DNA of 64,000 nucleotides from WHSW01 sp963767285 (GTDB taxonomy: Bacteria > Actinomycetota > Thermoleophilia > Solirubrobacterales > 70-9), in NCBI GenBank assembly GCA_963767285.1, contig CAVYDJ010000004.1:744001-808000 (forward strand). The letters are read 5' to 3'. Positions 26,226-34,600 of this stretch are shown piece after piece (position 1 is the stretch's first letter; each line of letters opens with the position of its first letter). The notes beneath the pieces were generated by a model. That model was not told the origin of the DNA. It searched no databases and was given only the letters and a program-made list of their open reading frames with translations. The translations under genes and the position numbers were made by a program.

Positions 26226-26275
26226 GCGCGGGGCGGGACCCCCGCCCCTGCCACAATCTCGGGTCCGCCTTTCCG

Positions 26276-28306
26276 ATGAGCGCGACCTCCGACAAACCTG
26301 ACGCCGAGCGCCGCCTGCTCGCCTCGATCGACGGCCCCGACGACCTCTCCGGGCTCTCCGATGACGACCTGACCCAGGTCGCCCAGGAGGTCCGCGAGCT
26401 GATCATCGACACGATCGGCGAGATCGGCGGGCACTTCGGCGCCAACCTCGGGACCTGCGAGCTGACCACCGTGCTGCACGCGCTGCTCGACTCGCCGCGC
26501 GACAAGATCCTCTGGGACGTCGGCCACCAGGCCTACCCCCACAAGGTGCTGACCGGGCGCGCCGGCCGGCTGGAGACGATCCGCCAGTACGAGGGGTTGG
26601 CGCCGTTCTGCTCGGTGTTCGAGTCCGAGCACGACATCATGGGCGCCGGCCACGCCTCGACCTCGATCGGCTACGCGGTCGGGCTTAAGGAGGCGATGCG
26701 CCACGGGATCGGCGAGGACGGCAAGGTCGTCGCGGTGATCGGCGACGGGGCGCTGACCGGCGGGGTGGCCTTCGAGGCCCTCCACAACGCCGGCGGCCTG
26801 CAGACGCCGATCGTGATCGTCCTCAACGACAACGGGATGTCGATCTCGCCGAACGTCGGGGCGATCGCCCGCTCGTTCCAGCGCCTGCGCGCGAACCCCC
26901 GCCTCTACAAGACCCGCGAGGACGTCGAGACCGCGCTCACCAAGCTGCCGCTTGGCCTGGGCGACACGATCGGGCGCATCGGGCCGGAGATCAAGGCCGC
27001 GATCAAGGCCCACGCCGCGCCGGGCCTGTTCTTCGAGGAGCTCGATCTCGCCTACATGGGGCCGATCGACGGCCATGACGTGACCGCCCTGCGCCAGAAC
27101 CTGCAGGCCGCGCTGGCCGCCGGGCGGCCGACCGTCGTCCACATCCACACCGTCAAGGGCAAGGGGTTCGAGCCCGCCGAGGAGGGCGGCCTCGAGGGAA
27201 TGGAGAAGTGGCACGCGGCGAAGCCGGGCTCGATCGTCGAGGGCAAGCCGGCACCGAAGAAGCCCGCGGCGAAGCCGCCGCTGACCCGCGGCGAGATGGC
27301 CGAGGGCACGCGGCCACCGGAGCCCAAGGTCAATAAGCCCCCGCCCGCCTACACCTCGGTGTTCGGCGACGCTCTCGTGGTCGAGGCAAAGCGCGACAAG
27401 CGGGTGATCGGGATCACCGCGGCGATGGCGGGGGGGACCGGCCTGACGGCGCTGGAGAAGGAGTGCCCGGAGCAGTACTACGACGTCGGAATTGCCGAGC
27501 AGGACGCGGTGCTGTTCGCGTCCGGGCTGGCGATCCAGGGCGCGAAGCCGGTCTGCGCGATCTACTCGACCTTCCTGCAGCGCGCCTATGACCAGATCGT
27601 CCACGACGTCTGCCTGCAGAAGCTCAACGTCGTCTTCGCGATGGACCGCGCGGGCCTCGTCGGCGACGACGGGCCGACCCATCACGGCGCCTTCGACGTC
27701 TCCTACTTCCGCGCGCTGCCGAACATCGTCGTCATGGCCCCACGCGACGAGGCGATGCTCTGCCACATGTTGCGCACGGCGCTCGCCCACGACGACGGTC
27801 CGATCGCCTTCCGCTATCCGCGCGGCACGGCCGAGGGCGTGCCGCTGCCCGACCACGCCCGCGAGATTCCGATCGGTACCGGCGAAGTGCTGAAGGAGGG
27901 GGAGAGGGTGGCCCTGCTCGGCTACGGCTACGGCGTCCGGGTGGCGCTCGACGCGGCCGCGATCCTCGAAGAGCACGACCTCACCGTCACGGTCGCCGAC
28001 GCGCGCTTCGCGAAGCCGCTGGACGAGGCGCTGATCGAGCGGCTCGCGGCCGAGCACGAGCTCGTGGTGACGATCGAGGAGAACGTGTTGCCCGGCGGCT
28101 TCGGCTCGGGCGTGCTCGAGCACCTCGAGGACTCGTTCGGCGAGGCCGGTGCCGAGCGCGCACGGGTGCTCCGCGTCGGGCTACCCGATCGGTACGTCAC
28201 GCACGGCAAGCCGGCGCTCCTGCGCGAGGAGGTCGGGCTGACCGGCCCGGCGGTCGCCGAGCGGGTGACGGCCGCCCTGGGGGCGCGCACCGCGATCGGT
28301 CACTGA
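26276..28306 (+). CDS. dxs: 1-deoxy-D-xylulose-5-phosphate synthase
   Basis: 676 residues. A thiamine-diphosphate enzyme that joins pyruvate and glyceraldehyde 3-phosphate, the first MEP-pathway step. TPP motif: GDGALTGGVAFEALHNAGG to NDNGMSIS. Also visible are GHQAYPHKVLTGR, YMGPIDGHDV, the catalytic Glu in VGIAEQDAVLFASGLA, and DRAGLVGDDGPTHHG. A Lys/Pro-rich linker (about residues 320-365) between the TPP and transketolase domains is longer than usual. The ATG at 26276 has only a weak upstream site. Sits beside ispA in an isoprenoid cluster. Confidence 0.95.
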   Translation: MSATSDKPDAERRLLASIDGPDDLSGLSDDDLTQVAQEVRELIIDTIGEIGGHFGANLGTCELTTVLHALLDSPRDKILWDVGHQAYPHKVLTGRAGRLETIRQYEGLAPFCSVFESEHDIMGAGHASTSIGYAVGLKEAMRHGIGEDGKVVAVIGDGALTGGVAFEALHNAGGLQTPIVIVLNDNGMSISPNVGAIARSFQRLRANPRLYKTREDVETALTKLPLGLGDTIGRIGPEIKAAIKAHAAPGLFFEELDLAYMGPIDGHDVTALRQNLQAALAAGRPTVVHIHTVKGKGFEPAEEGGLEGMEKWHAAKPGSIVEGKPAPKKPAAKPPLTRGEMAEGTRPPEPKVNKPPPAYTSVFGDALVVEAKRDKRVIGITAAMAGGTGLTALEKECPEQYYDVGIAEQDAVLFASGLAIQGAKPVCAIYSTFLQRAYDQIVHDVCLQKLNVVFAMDRAGLVGDDGPTHHGAFDVSYFRALPNIVVMAPRDEAMLCHMLRTALAHDDGPIAFRYPRGTAEGVPLPDHAREIPIGTGEVLKEGERVALLGYGYGVRVALDAAAILEEHDLTVTVADARFAKPLDEALIERLAAEHELVVTIEENVLPGGFGSGVLEHLEDSFGEAGAERARVLRVGLPDRYVTHGKPALLREEVGLTGPAVAERVTAALGARTAIGH

Positions 28307-28319
28307 CCTCACCGCCGTC

Positions 28320-28339
28320 AGTGTGATCGGGATCACACT
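28320..28339 (+). promoter_or_regulatory. CRP-like palindrome upstream of the SPW-like membrane gene
   Basis: AGTGTGATC-GG-GATCACACT, a perfect 9-bp palindrome containing TGTGA-N6-TCACA, the CRP/GlxR-family core. If TACTCT at 28359-28364 is the -10 box, transcription starts near 28371 and the site centres at -41.5, the class II activator position. A second inverted repeat (TTCGTACTC 28355-28363, GAGTACGAA 28377-28385) spans the -10 region and the start codon. Confidence 0.6.
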
Positions 28340-28374
28340 CAAAGCGCACGTATGTTCGTACTCTGACTCTCAGC

Positions 28375-28731
28375 ATGAGTACGAAAGCGATCCCACTCCA
28401 GATCCATGGCGCGCTCGAGATGATTGCCGCCCCGGCGATCATGGCCGCTCCGTTCCTGCTCGGCTTCGGCCCGGCGGCGACGGTGATCACCGTCGGCCTC
28501 GGTGCCGTGCTCCTCGGCCTCGCGCTCCAGGTTGAGGGCTCCGGGCGCTCGATTCCGCTTGCGGCTCATGCCGGCTTCGACTACGTCCTCGCGATCGTCG
28601 CAACGGTTGCAGGCCTCGCGGTCGGGCTGATCGCGGGCGAGCAGTCCGCCGGAATCTTTTTGGTCGGTATCGGCGTCGCAATGGTTGCGCTGACCGCATC
28701 GACGCGGTTCACCGCACCCCGCGGCACCTAA
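28375..28731 (+). CDS. Small four-helix membrane protein, SPW-repeat-like
   Basis: 118 residues with four hydrophobic helices arranged as two similar halves: IHGALEMIAAPAIMAAPFLLGF then a second helix, and AHAGFDYVLAIVATVAGLAVG then a fourth. The paired-helix layout with an APF-LLGF turn recalls the SPW-repeat family. Function is unknown. It is a single-gene unit with a CRP-like site upstream and a clear terminator downstream. Confidence 0.55.
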   Translation: MSTKAIPLQIHGALEMIAAPAIMAAPFLLGFGPAATVITVGLGAVLLGLALQVEGSGRSIPLAAHAGFDYVLAIVATVAGLAVGLIAGEQSAGIFLVGIGVAMVALTASTRFTAPRGT

Positions 28732-28796
28732 CTCACGCCGACCTACCTCCCACAGATACGCGAAAAAATCACATATCTCTCCTCCCTGTACCCGAG

Positions 28797-28827
28797 ACGC
28801 CCCGCCAAGTGCGGGGCGTTTCGCTTT
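28797..28827 (+). terminator. Intrinsic terminator
   Basis: ACGCCCCGC (28797-28805), loop CAAGT, GCGGGGCGT (28811-28819), then TTCGCTTT. A perfect 9-bp GC-rich stem with a short T-rich tail, oriented to end the transcript of the 28375 gene. The other strand lacks a T-run. Confidence 0.75.
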
Positions 28828-28836
28828 GTGGCTTGG

Positions 28837-29103
28837 CTATTGCTCGAGTCCAACCGCTTCGAAAGCGTCCCCCGGATTCGTGTACGTGACGAGCCGCCAT
28901 ACGCGCTCCTCTCGCCAGGTCCACACTTGACCCACGCACGTATCAAGGGTGAGCCGGCTTGCCTTCGCCTCCCCCGTCAGCCGCAAGACGATCACCGCCC
29001 GCTCGTCATCGACATCCAGCGACTCGAAATCCCTGCCGTTCAAGGCGTCTGTCGCCAGTTGAACCTGCGCGGCCTTGTCCGGCGGTGCTCCCCGCACCGT
29101 CAC
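28837..29103 (-). pseudogene. SnoaL-like fold remnant with internal deletion
   Basis: 88 codons from a GTG that overlaps the stop of the alpha-galactosidase frame (GTGA). The start (AAQVQLATDALNGRDFE) matches the first helix of SnoaL-like proteins. The C-terminal two strands follow directly (RAVIVLRLTGEAKASR, VWTWREERVWRLVTYTNPGDAFEAVGL). About 50-60 residues that normally lie between them are missing, so it cannot form the usual cone-shaped pocket. A truncated gene is the simplest reading; a functional mini-protein is possible but not supported. Confidence 0.55.
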
Positions 29104-31315
29104 TCCGCTGTGACCAGGAGCACCCGGGATCCTTCGGCCTCTGGGATCTCGATGCGCAGGCCACGCTCGAGCTCGGCCGAGGTGACCGTCCCCAGCGGGG
29201 TCTCGTCGGCGCCTTCGAGCAGCGCGAAGGTGCGGCCGGGCGGCACGTTTCGGAGCGCGATCGTCTGCGAGGCTTCGCCGGAGCCCTGGCGGAAGGCCAG
29301 CAGCGCGCCCTCGCCCTTCCGCGGGTCCCACGCCTGGAGGGCGGTCCAGCCGCGCTGCAGCGGGTCGTCGAGCAGCGGGTAGACGACGCCGTCGAGCAGG
29401 TCGCGGTTGCGCTTGTAGAAGTCGGTCCAGGGCCGGACCTGGTCGATGACCGCGTCCGGCAGGCGGCGGATGTCCTGGAAGAAGGTGATGTGCGAGAGCA
29501 GCGCCGCGGCCATCAGCGTGTCGACCGGGTAGCTGCGCGAAATCGCGGTTGGCGAGCGCGTCCTGCCCGAGCGCGAACGCCGGCACGTAGGGGCTCAGGT
29601 TCCAGAGGTTGTGCAGCATGCGGTCGGGGCTCGGCCCGCCGTTCTGGAACCAGGTCGGTCCGCGCGAGATCGACTCGAACGGGAAGAGGCGGTAGTCGTT
29701 GGTCTCGTCGATCTGCGAAGGTCACGTCGGGGTGGTCGGCCCGCAGGCGGTCGAGCATCGCGACGAACGCGTCGTGGAACTCGTACAGGTCGGTCACGCC
29801 GCTTGGTCCGGCGCAATCGAGCCAGAGCAGGAAGTCGAACTTGAAGTACACGACGCCCCAGTTCTCGATCGCGTCGCGGATGCGCGCCTCGACGTGCGGC
29901 AGGGCGGCGGGACCCCAGGCCGCGATCCCGGCCTCGTTGGAGCCGCCGTCGGGATCGGCGACGTTATAGGCGGCCAGGCCATCGCCGAGCGGCGCGCAGG
30001 CCCACTCGGGGTGGCTGCGGAACGTCTGCGAGGACGGATTGAACGACGTCGGGCTCATCCACAGCCCGAGCCGCATCGGCGCGATCGCCTCGCGCACGGC
30101 GCGGAACTCCGAATCCGGGAAGCGCGGAGCGAACTTCGAGCCTCCGATCCCGTCCCAGCGCGGCTCCGGATACTCCGGTGAGTCGGGCTGCCAGTCGCCC
30201 GAGCGAGCCTGCCAGCCGTCGTCGAGGATGAACGTCTCGACGCCGAGCCGGCGCGCGATCGCCGCCACCTCGCGCACCGTCGCGATGTCCATGTCGTCCT
30301 TGGCGCCGGTCGAGATGCGGTTCTCGTCGATCCCGTTCGAGTTGAAGGTGACGGCGTGGTCGTAGGGGGCGAGCCGGTGGTCGGTGAGGTAGCGGTGAAA
30401 CTGCCACGCCTCGTCGCCGCCGTTCTGCCCGAGGCCGGTGAAGACCGCGGCAAGGGCGAGGGGCTCGCCCGGGCGCACGAGCCGGACGCGGGCCGGGCCG
30501 TCGGCCGGGTTCTCCAGGTGGAGCGACTCCTCCAGTGGCCCGAAGCTGATCACGTCGCGGCTCCAGTCCACCTCGGCGCTCGCGACCTTGCCGTCGTAGG
30601 CGAGCCGCGACGACGGGAGATCGTTTCGCTCCATGACCATGAACAGGCTGCGGCTGCCGTCGCGCACCGACAGCCACTCGCCCGGCCCGCGCAGCGGCGC
30701 GCCGGCGCCGGCCTGGCTGCTCTCTCGCCACGTTCCGGGGTGCGGGTCACCAACGGTGAGCGGCGGTCCCGGCCAGTCGGGCTCGCGCCAATCAGCGCCG
30801 GCGCGGAAGGCGTGGATCGTCGGCGCCGCTGAACCGACGGCCGCCTCGTCCAGGGTGGCGCGCTCGAGCGCCAGCGGCGCCGGCGACTCGAGCACCGTCT
30901 GGACGCGGATCCCAGCGACGCCCGGATAGGCCTCGGCGACTCGCGTGATCGTCAAGCCGGGCAGCGCGACCGGGGCGCTCAGCGCCATCCGCACGCGAAG
31001 CCCGCCGCGGTCGAGCTCGGTGACCTCCACCGACTCGACGTGGAGCGCCTGGCTTCCCACCCGCACCCCGGCGACCGTGAGCGAGAAGTCCCGCCGGCCG
31101 GCGCTCCAGATGCGGTCGCGACCGCGCTTGTCGACGATCGCGGCGGTCCGGAACGCGGCCCGGTCCCAGCGGCGTTCGACCAGGTTGTTGCCCAGCGCGA
31201 CCTCGGCGGGAGAGACGTGCGCGTAGACGGAGCCGTCGCGATAGTCGGCCGCGCGGGCGGCGGGAGCCCAGGCGATCGCGGCGAGCAGCACCGCAACGGC
31301 GACGGCTCGGCGCAT
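29100..31315 (-). pseudogene. GH36-like alpha-galactosidase, two frameshifts
   Basis: Secreted glycosidase. A signal peptide ends near ARA (residue 22), followed by a beta-sandwich domain and a TIM barrel with ETFILDDGWQARSGDW and VVYFKFDFLLW, whose Asp494 is the likely nucleophile. One extra base near 29716-29717 (TTCGCAG where TTCCAG is expected) moves QIDETNDYRLFPFES, the acid/base region, out of frame. A second indel near 29535 moves the frame again to SYPVDTLMAAALLSHITFF and the C-terminal beta domain, which ends at 29100. If translated as read, the protein ends near residue 600 with nonsense after VTF. Both lost parts are well conserved, so decay is recent or the base calls are wrong. 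One base separates it from the ceramidase-like gene upstream. Confidence 0.75.
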
Positions 31316-31316
31316 C

Positions 31317-32882
31317 TCAGCGGCCGGTGTCGGCGCCGTGCGCGAACAGCAGATCGTTGGCGAACGCCGCGCAGCGCTCGTAGCGGTCGCGGAAGGCGAG
31401 GTCCTTGCCGAGCACCTCGCCGGCGCCGCGCAGCAGCGAGCAGGTCACCCGCTCGCCCATCGTGTGCGAGACGTTGAAGAAGTAGTTGTCGTTGTCGATC
31501 GGTGAGACCTCGTCGCCGGCCTCGTTGAAGAACGAGCGGCGGATCGGCTCCGGGTACGCCTCGAAGGGGGCGATCAGATAGCCGAGCTGATCGTTGGCGA
31601 GGCCCGCGGTCATGTAGCCGCGGGCGGGCACGGTCTCCGCGACCTTGAGCGGGATCTGCGGATACATCTCTCCCGGGCCGGAGGACATCAGGACGTCGCC
31701 GATCCGCGCGCTCGCCGTGACGGTGCCGAGCACGTTGCCCGCGAGCCACGGCGGCGTGATGGCGCGGTTGAGCGGGACGCCGATCGGGCCGCCCGCGTAG
31801 AGAAGCCCGAGCAGGAGTGGGCTGGAGGTGACGTCCTCGATCAGGTACGAGCGCGCGGCCACGACGGGGTCGCCGCCGAGGGGCTTGGCCGCGGCGGCGG
31901 CAACCTCGGCGCGGTCGACGACCCGGTCCGCGTAGGCGTCCAGCTTGCAGAGGTTCTGCGCGTCCTCGCTCGTCGCCGCCGGATCGCTGCACCCGCGGTC
32001 GCCGGGCTGCGTGCGCCCGAGCGTTCCGACGACGGTCATCGCCTCGCCGCCGAAGCGCTGCTCGAGCAGGGGGTTGGCCCGTTGCACCCAGTCGCCCGAG
32101 ATCTTCGTGTTGCCCGAGCCGAGGACGGTTGTGTGGGCGGAGAAGTTCAGGAGCGTGGCGAACGCCCGTCCGCGCTTGTCGCGGGCCTGCAACACGCGGA
32201 CGTCGGAGTCCAGCGCGTCGTTGCCGTTCTCGACGTCGTAGCCGAACTGGTTCGAGAGCAAGTCGGCCCCCGGCGCCGTGCCGTAGTAGAGCCTGCCGGG
32301 GCGCATGGTCTCGTACGCCTCGGCGATCGCGGAGACGGTCTGGTTGAACATGTAGCTGCGGTACTCGCCCGGCACGCCGCCCCACACGCCCATCGTGTCC
32401 GCACCCGAGTGGCTGTGGTCGCTCTGGATCACGACGTGCTCGGCGTCGAGGTCGCCATCGGTCCGCTCCTCCACGGCCTCGCGCATGTCGAGCAGGCCGT
32501 AGGGGCCGTCCTTCGTGGCCGCGAACCAGCCCTGCGTCTCGATGTCGGCGATCGCGAAGACGTTGCCCTTGCGGTCGGTCACGCTGAACGCGCGGACGCT
32601 CGGCCCCTCCCCGAGGATGCCGGTCGCCGCCCGCCCCGCGAGGACCGGGCTGCCACCGCCGATTCCGTAACCGCCCAGGTACACGGGCTTGCCGGCGAAG
32701 GTCCCGTCGGCCTCGGGGCTGATCGAGCGCTGCGCGATGCCGACGCGGTAGTCCGGCGACCCCTTCGTCGTCGGACGCGGCTTGCCGGCGGCGGGCACGG
32801 CGGCACCGAGCGCGAGCGCAGCGAGCGCGCTCACGATTGCCACGATGCGCGCCGTGCGCGCATGACCCCTCCGAATCCCCAT
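31317..32882 (-). CDS. Neutral/alkaline ceramidase-like hydrolase, secreted
   Basis: 521 residues. The signal peptide runs to about residue 33 (ALGAAVPAAG). The family N-terminal domain is clear: YRVGIAQRSISPE, zinc-binding VVIQSDHSHSGADTMG and LLNFSAHTTVLG, and a later GPGEMYPQIPL with the metal-binding Glu. Neutral ceramidases cleave the amide bond of ceramide, but members in soil bacteria may act on other amides. The usual C-terminal Ig-like domain looks short or absent. First gene of a minus-strand pair with the alpha-galactosidase (TGA-G-ATG junction). Confidence 0.75.
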   Translation of the reverse strand: MGIRRGHARTARIVAIVSALAALALGAAVPAAGKPRPTTKGSPDYRVGIAQRSISPEADGTFAGKPVYLGGYGIGGGSPVLAGRAATGILGEGPSVRAFSVTDRKGNVFAIADIETQGWFAATKDGPYGLLDMREAVEERTDGDLDAEHVVIQSDHSHSGADTMGVWGGVPGEYRSYMFNQTVSAIAEAYETMRPGRLYYGTAPGADLLSNQFGYDVENGNDALDSDVRVLQARDKRGRAFATLLNFSAHTTVLGSGNTKISGDWVQRANPLLEQRFGGEAMTVVGTLGRTQPGDRGCSDPAATSEDAQNLCKLDAYADRVVDRAEVAAAAAKPLGGDPVVAARSYLIEDVTSSPLLLGLLYAGGPIGVPLNRAITPPWLAGNVLGTVTASARIGDVLMSSGPGEMYPQIPLKVAETVPARGYMTAGLANDQLGYLIAPFEAYPEPIRRSFFNEAGDEVSPIDNDNYFFNVSHTMGERVTCSLLRGAGEVLGKDLAFRDRYERCAAFANDLLFAHGADTGR

Positions 32883-32947
32883 CCGGGCACGATTGTCTCA
32901 AGCGCCGCGCGCTGCTGCGCCGGTTCGCCTGACCTGCTGGGGCGCGC

Positions 32948-32953
32948 TACCGT
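32948..32953 (+). promoter_or_regulatory. -10 box TACCGT for leaderless tlyA
   Basis: TACCGT ends 7 nt before the tlyA ATG at 32961, which has no Shine-Dalgarno sequence. Same layout as the other leaderless promoters here. Confidence 0.45.
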
Positions 32954-32960
32954 GCGCGCC

Positions 32961-33743
32961 ATGAGCAGGCAGCGGATCGACGCGTTGCTCGCCGAGCGGG
33001 GACTGGCGCCGTCGCGGACCAGCGCGGCCGAGTCGGTTCGCGCGGGGCGCGTGCGGATCGGCCACGACGGCCCATTGGCGCTGAAGCCGAGCCAGCTGGT
33101 CGCCGCAGACGCCGAGCTGCTGCTCACCGACAGGCCGAGCTTCGTCTCGCGCGGCGGGACCAAGCTCGCCAATGCGCTCGACTCGCTGGCGATCGACGTG
33201 AGCGGGCTCGATTGCCTCGATGTCGGCGCCTCGACGGGCGGCTTCACCGACTGCCTGCTCCAGCGCGGCGCCGCCAGGGTGATTGCGCTCGACGTCGCCA
33301 ACGGTGAGTTGGACTGGGGGCTGCGCAACGATGCCCGGGTGCTGGTGATCGAGCGCCGCAACGCCCGCGATCTCAACGCCGCCGAGCTGCCATACCGGCC
33401 GGCTCTGGCGACGATCGACGTGTCGTTCATCTCGCTGACCAAGGTCCTGCCGGCGGTCGCGGGCTGCCTGGCTCCGCAGGGCCGGATGCTGGCGATGGTG
33501 AAGCCTCAGTTCGAGCTTGGCCGCGGCCGGGTCAAGGGCGGCGTCGTCCGCGACCCGGCGGAGCGTCGCGAGGCGCTGAGCACGGTCGCGCGGGCCGCCG
33601 CCGATTGCGGGCTGGCGGTGCTCGGGTTCGCGTCCTCGGGCCTGCCGGGGCCGAAGGGCAATCGCGAGACCTTCCTGCACGCGGCGCCGGGCGGCGAGCC
33701 GATCGCCGACGTGGAAGCGGCGATCGCCGAGGTGGAGCCGTGA
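32961..33743 (+). CDS. tlyA: TlyA family rRNA 2'-O-methyltransferase
   Basis: 260 residues. An S4 RNA-binding domain at the start (RQRIDALLAERGLAPSRTSA) and an FtsJ-like methyltransferase domain with SAM motif CLDVGASTGGFTDCLL and the MVKPQFELGRG motif. TlyA methylates 16S and 23S rRNA cytidines in mycobacteria. The start MSRQRIDALLAERG was chosen on family grounds. Followed by nadK with a GTGA overlap, as in the conserved tlyA-nadK-recN block. Confidence 0.93.
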   Translation: MSRQRIDALLAERGLAPSRTSAAESVRAGRVRIGHDGPLALKPSQLVAADAELLLTDRPSFVSRGGTKLANALDSLAIDVSGLDCLDVGASTGGFTDCLLQRGAARVIALDVANGELDWGLRNDARVLVIERRNARDLNAAELPYRPALATIDVSFISLTKVLPAVAGCLAPQGRMLAMVKPQFELGRGRVKGGVVRDPAERREALSTVARAAADCGLAVLGFASSGLPGPKGNRETFLHAAPGGEPIADVEAAIAEVEP

Positions 33744-34588
33744 CCCGCTCCGCCGTCGTCTTGACCCACACCCAGCCGGAGCAGACCGCCGCCGCGCTCG
33801 CCGACGCGCTTGCGCTCGCCTCCGAGTCAGGCTGTCGCCTCTACGCGGCCGACGACGAGCGGGTCAAGCACGGCGAGCTGGGAGCGCGGCTCGAGCCGCT
33901 CGACGGCCTCGACGGCGACCCCGGCCTCTGCCTCGTGCTCGGCGGCGACGGGACGATCCTGAAGGCGCTGCGCGTTTACGCGAACACCGAGGTGCCGGTG
34001 TTCGCGCTCAACTTCGGCACGATCGGCTTCCTGGCCGCGGTCGAGCGCGACCAGCTGGCCGAGGGCCTGCGCGCCGCGTTCGAGGGAGCCTTCGAGGTGA
34101 TGTCGATGCCGGGCCTGGAGGCCACCGTCGAGGCGCAACCCCCGCTGGCGCTCAACGACGTCTCGCTGATCCGCCGGCCCCACAGCCGGGTTGCCGAGCT
34201 CGCCTACCGGCTCGGCGGCAAGGAGGTCGGGCACGTGCGCTCCGACGGCCTGGTCGCGGCGACCCCGGCCGGATCCACCGGCTACAACCTCGCCAACCAG
34301 GGTCCGATCCTGGCCTGGGGCGTTGAGGGGTACGTGGTGAGCTTCATCGCCCCGCATACGCTGACGGCGCGCGCGCTGGTCGTCGCCCCCGACGACGTGC
34401 TCTCGGTCACCAACGCGACCGGCCGCGACCCGGTCGACGTCGTGCTCGACGGCGAGCACGTCGGCGAGCTCGCGAGCGGGGCCGAGATGGAGGTCCGGTT
34501 CCGCCGTGACATCGGGCGGCTTGCACAGCTGCCGGGGACGAACTTCTACCGGCGGATCCGGGACAAGTTCGGGCGCCTCGCTCACTAA
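33740..34588 (+). CDS. nadK: NAD kinase
   Basis: 282 residues from a GTG overlapping the tlyA stop. It phosphorylates NAD to NADP. The GGDGT motif is at residues 68-72, NFGTIGFLA follows, then ALNDVSLIRR and VAATPAGSTGYNLANQGP. The usual TPTGSTAY is slightly altered. Length is normal. Confidence 0.95.
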   Translation: MTRSAVVLTHTQPEQTAAALADALALASESGCRLYAADDERVKHGELGARLEPLDGLDGDPGLCLVLGGDGTILKALRVYANTEVPVFALNFGTIGFLAAVERDQLAEGLRAAFEGAFEVMSMPGLEATVEAQPPLALNDVSLIRRPHSRVAELAYRLGGKEVGHVRSDGLVAATPAGSTGYNLANQGPILAWGVEGYVVSFIAPHTLTARALVVAPDDVLSVTNATGRDPVDVVLDGEHVGELASGAEMEVRFRRDIGRLAQLPGTNFYRRIRDKFGRLAH

Positions 34589-34600
34589 CGTAGGCCGCCG

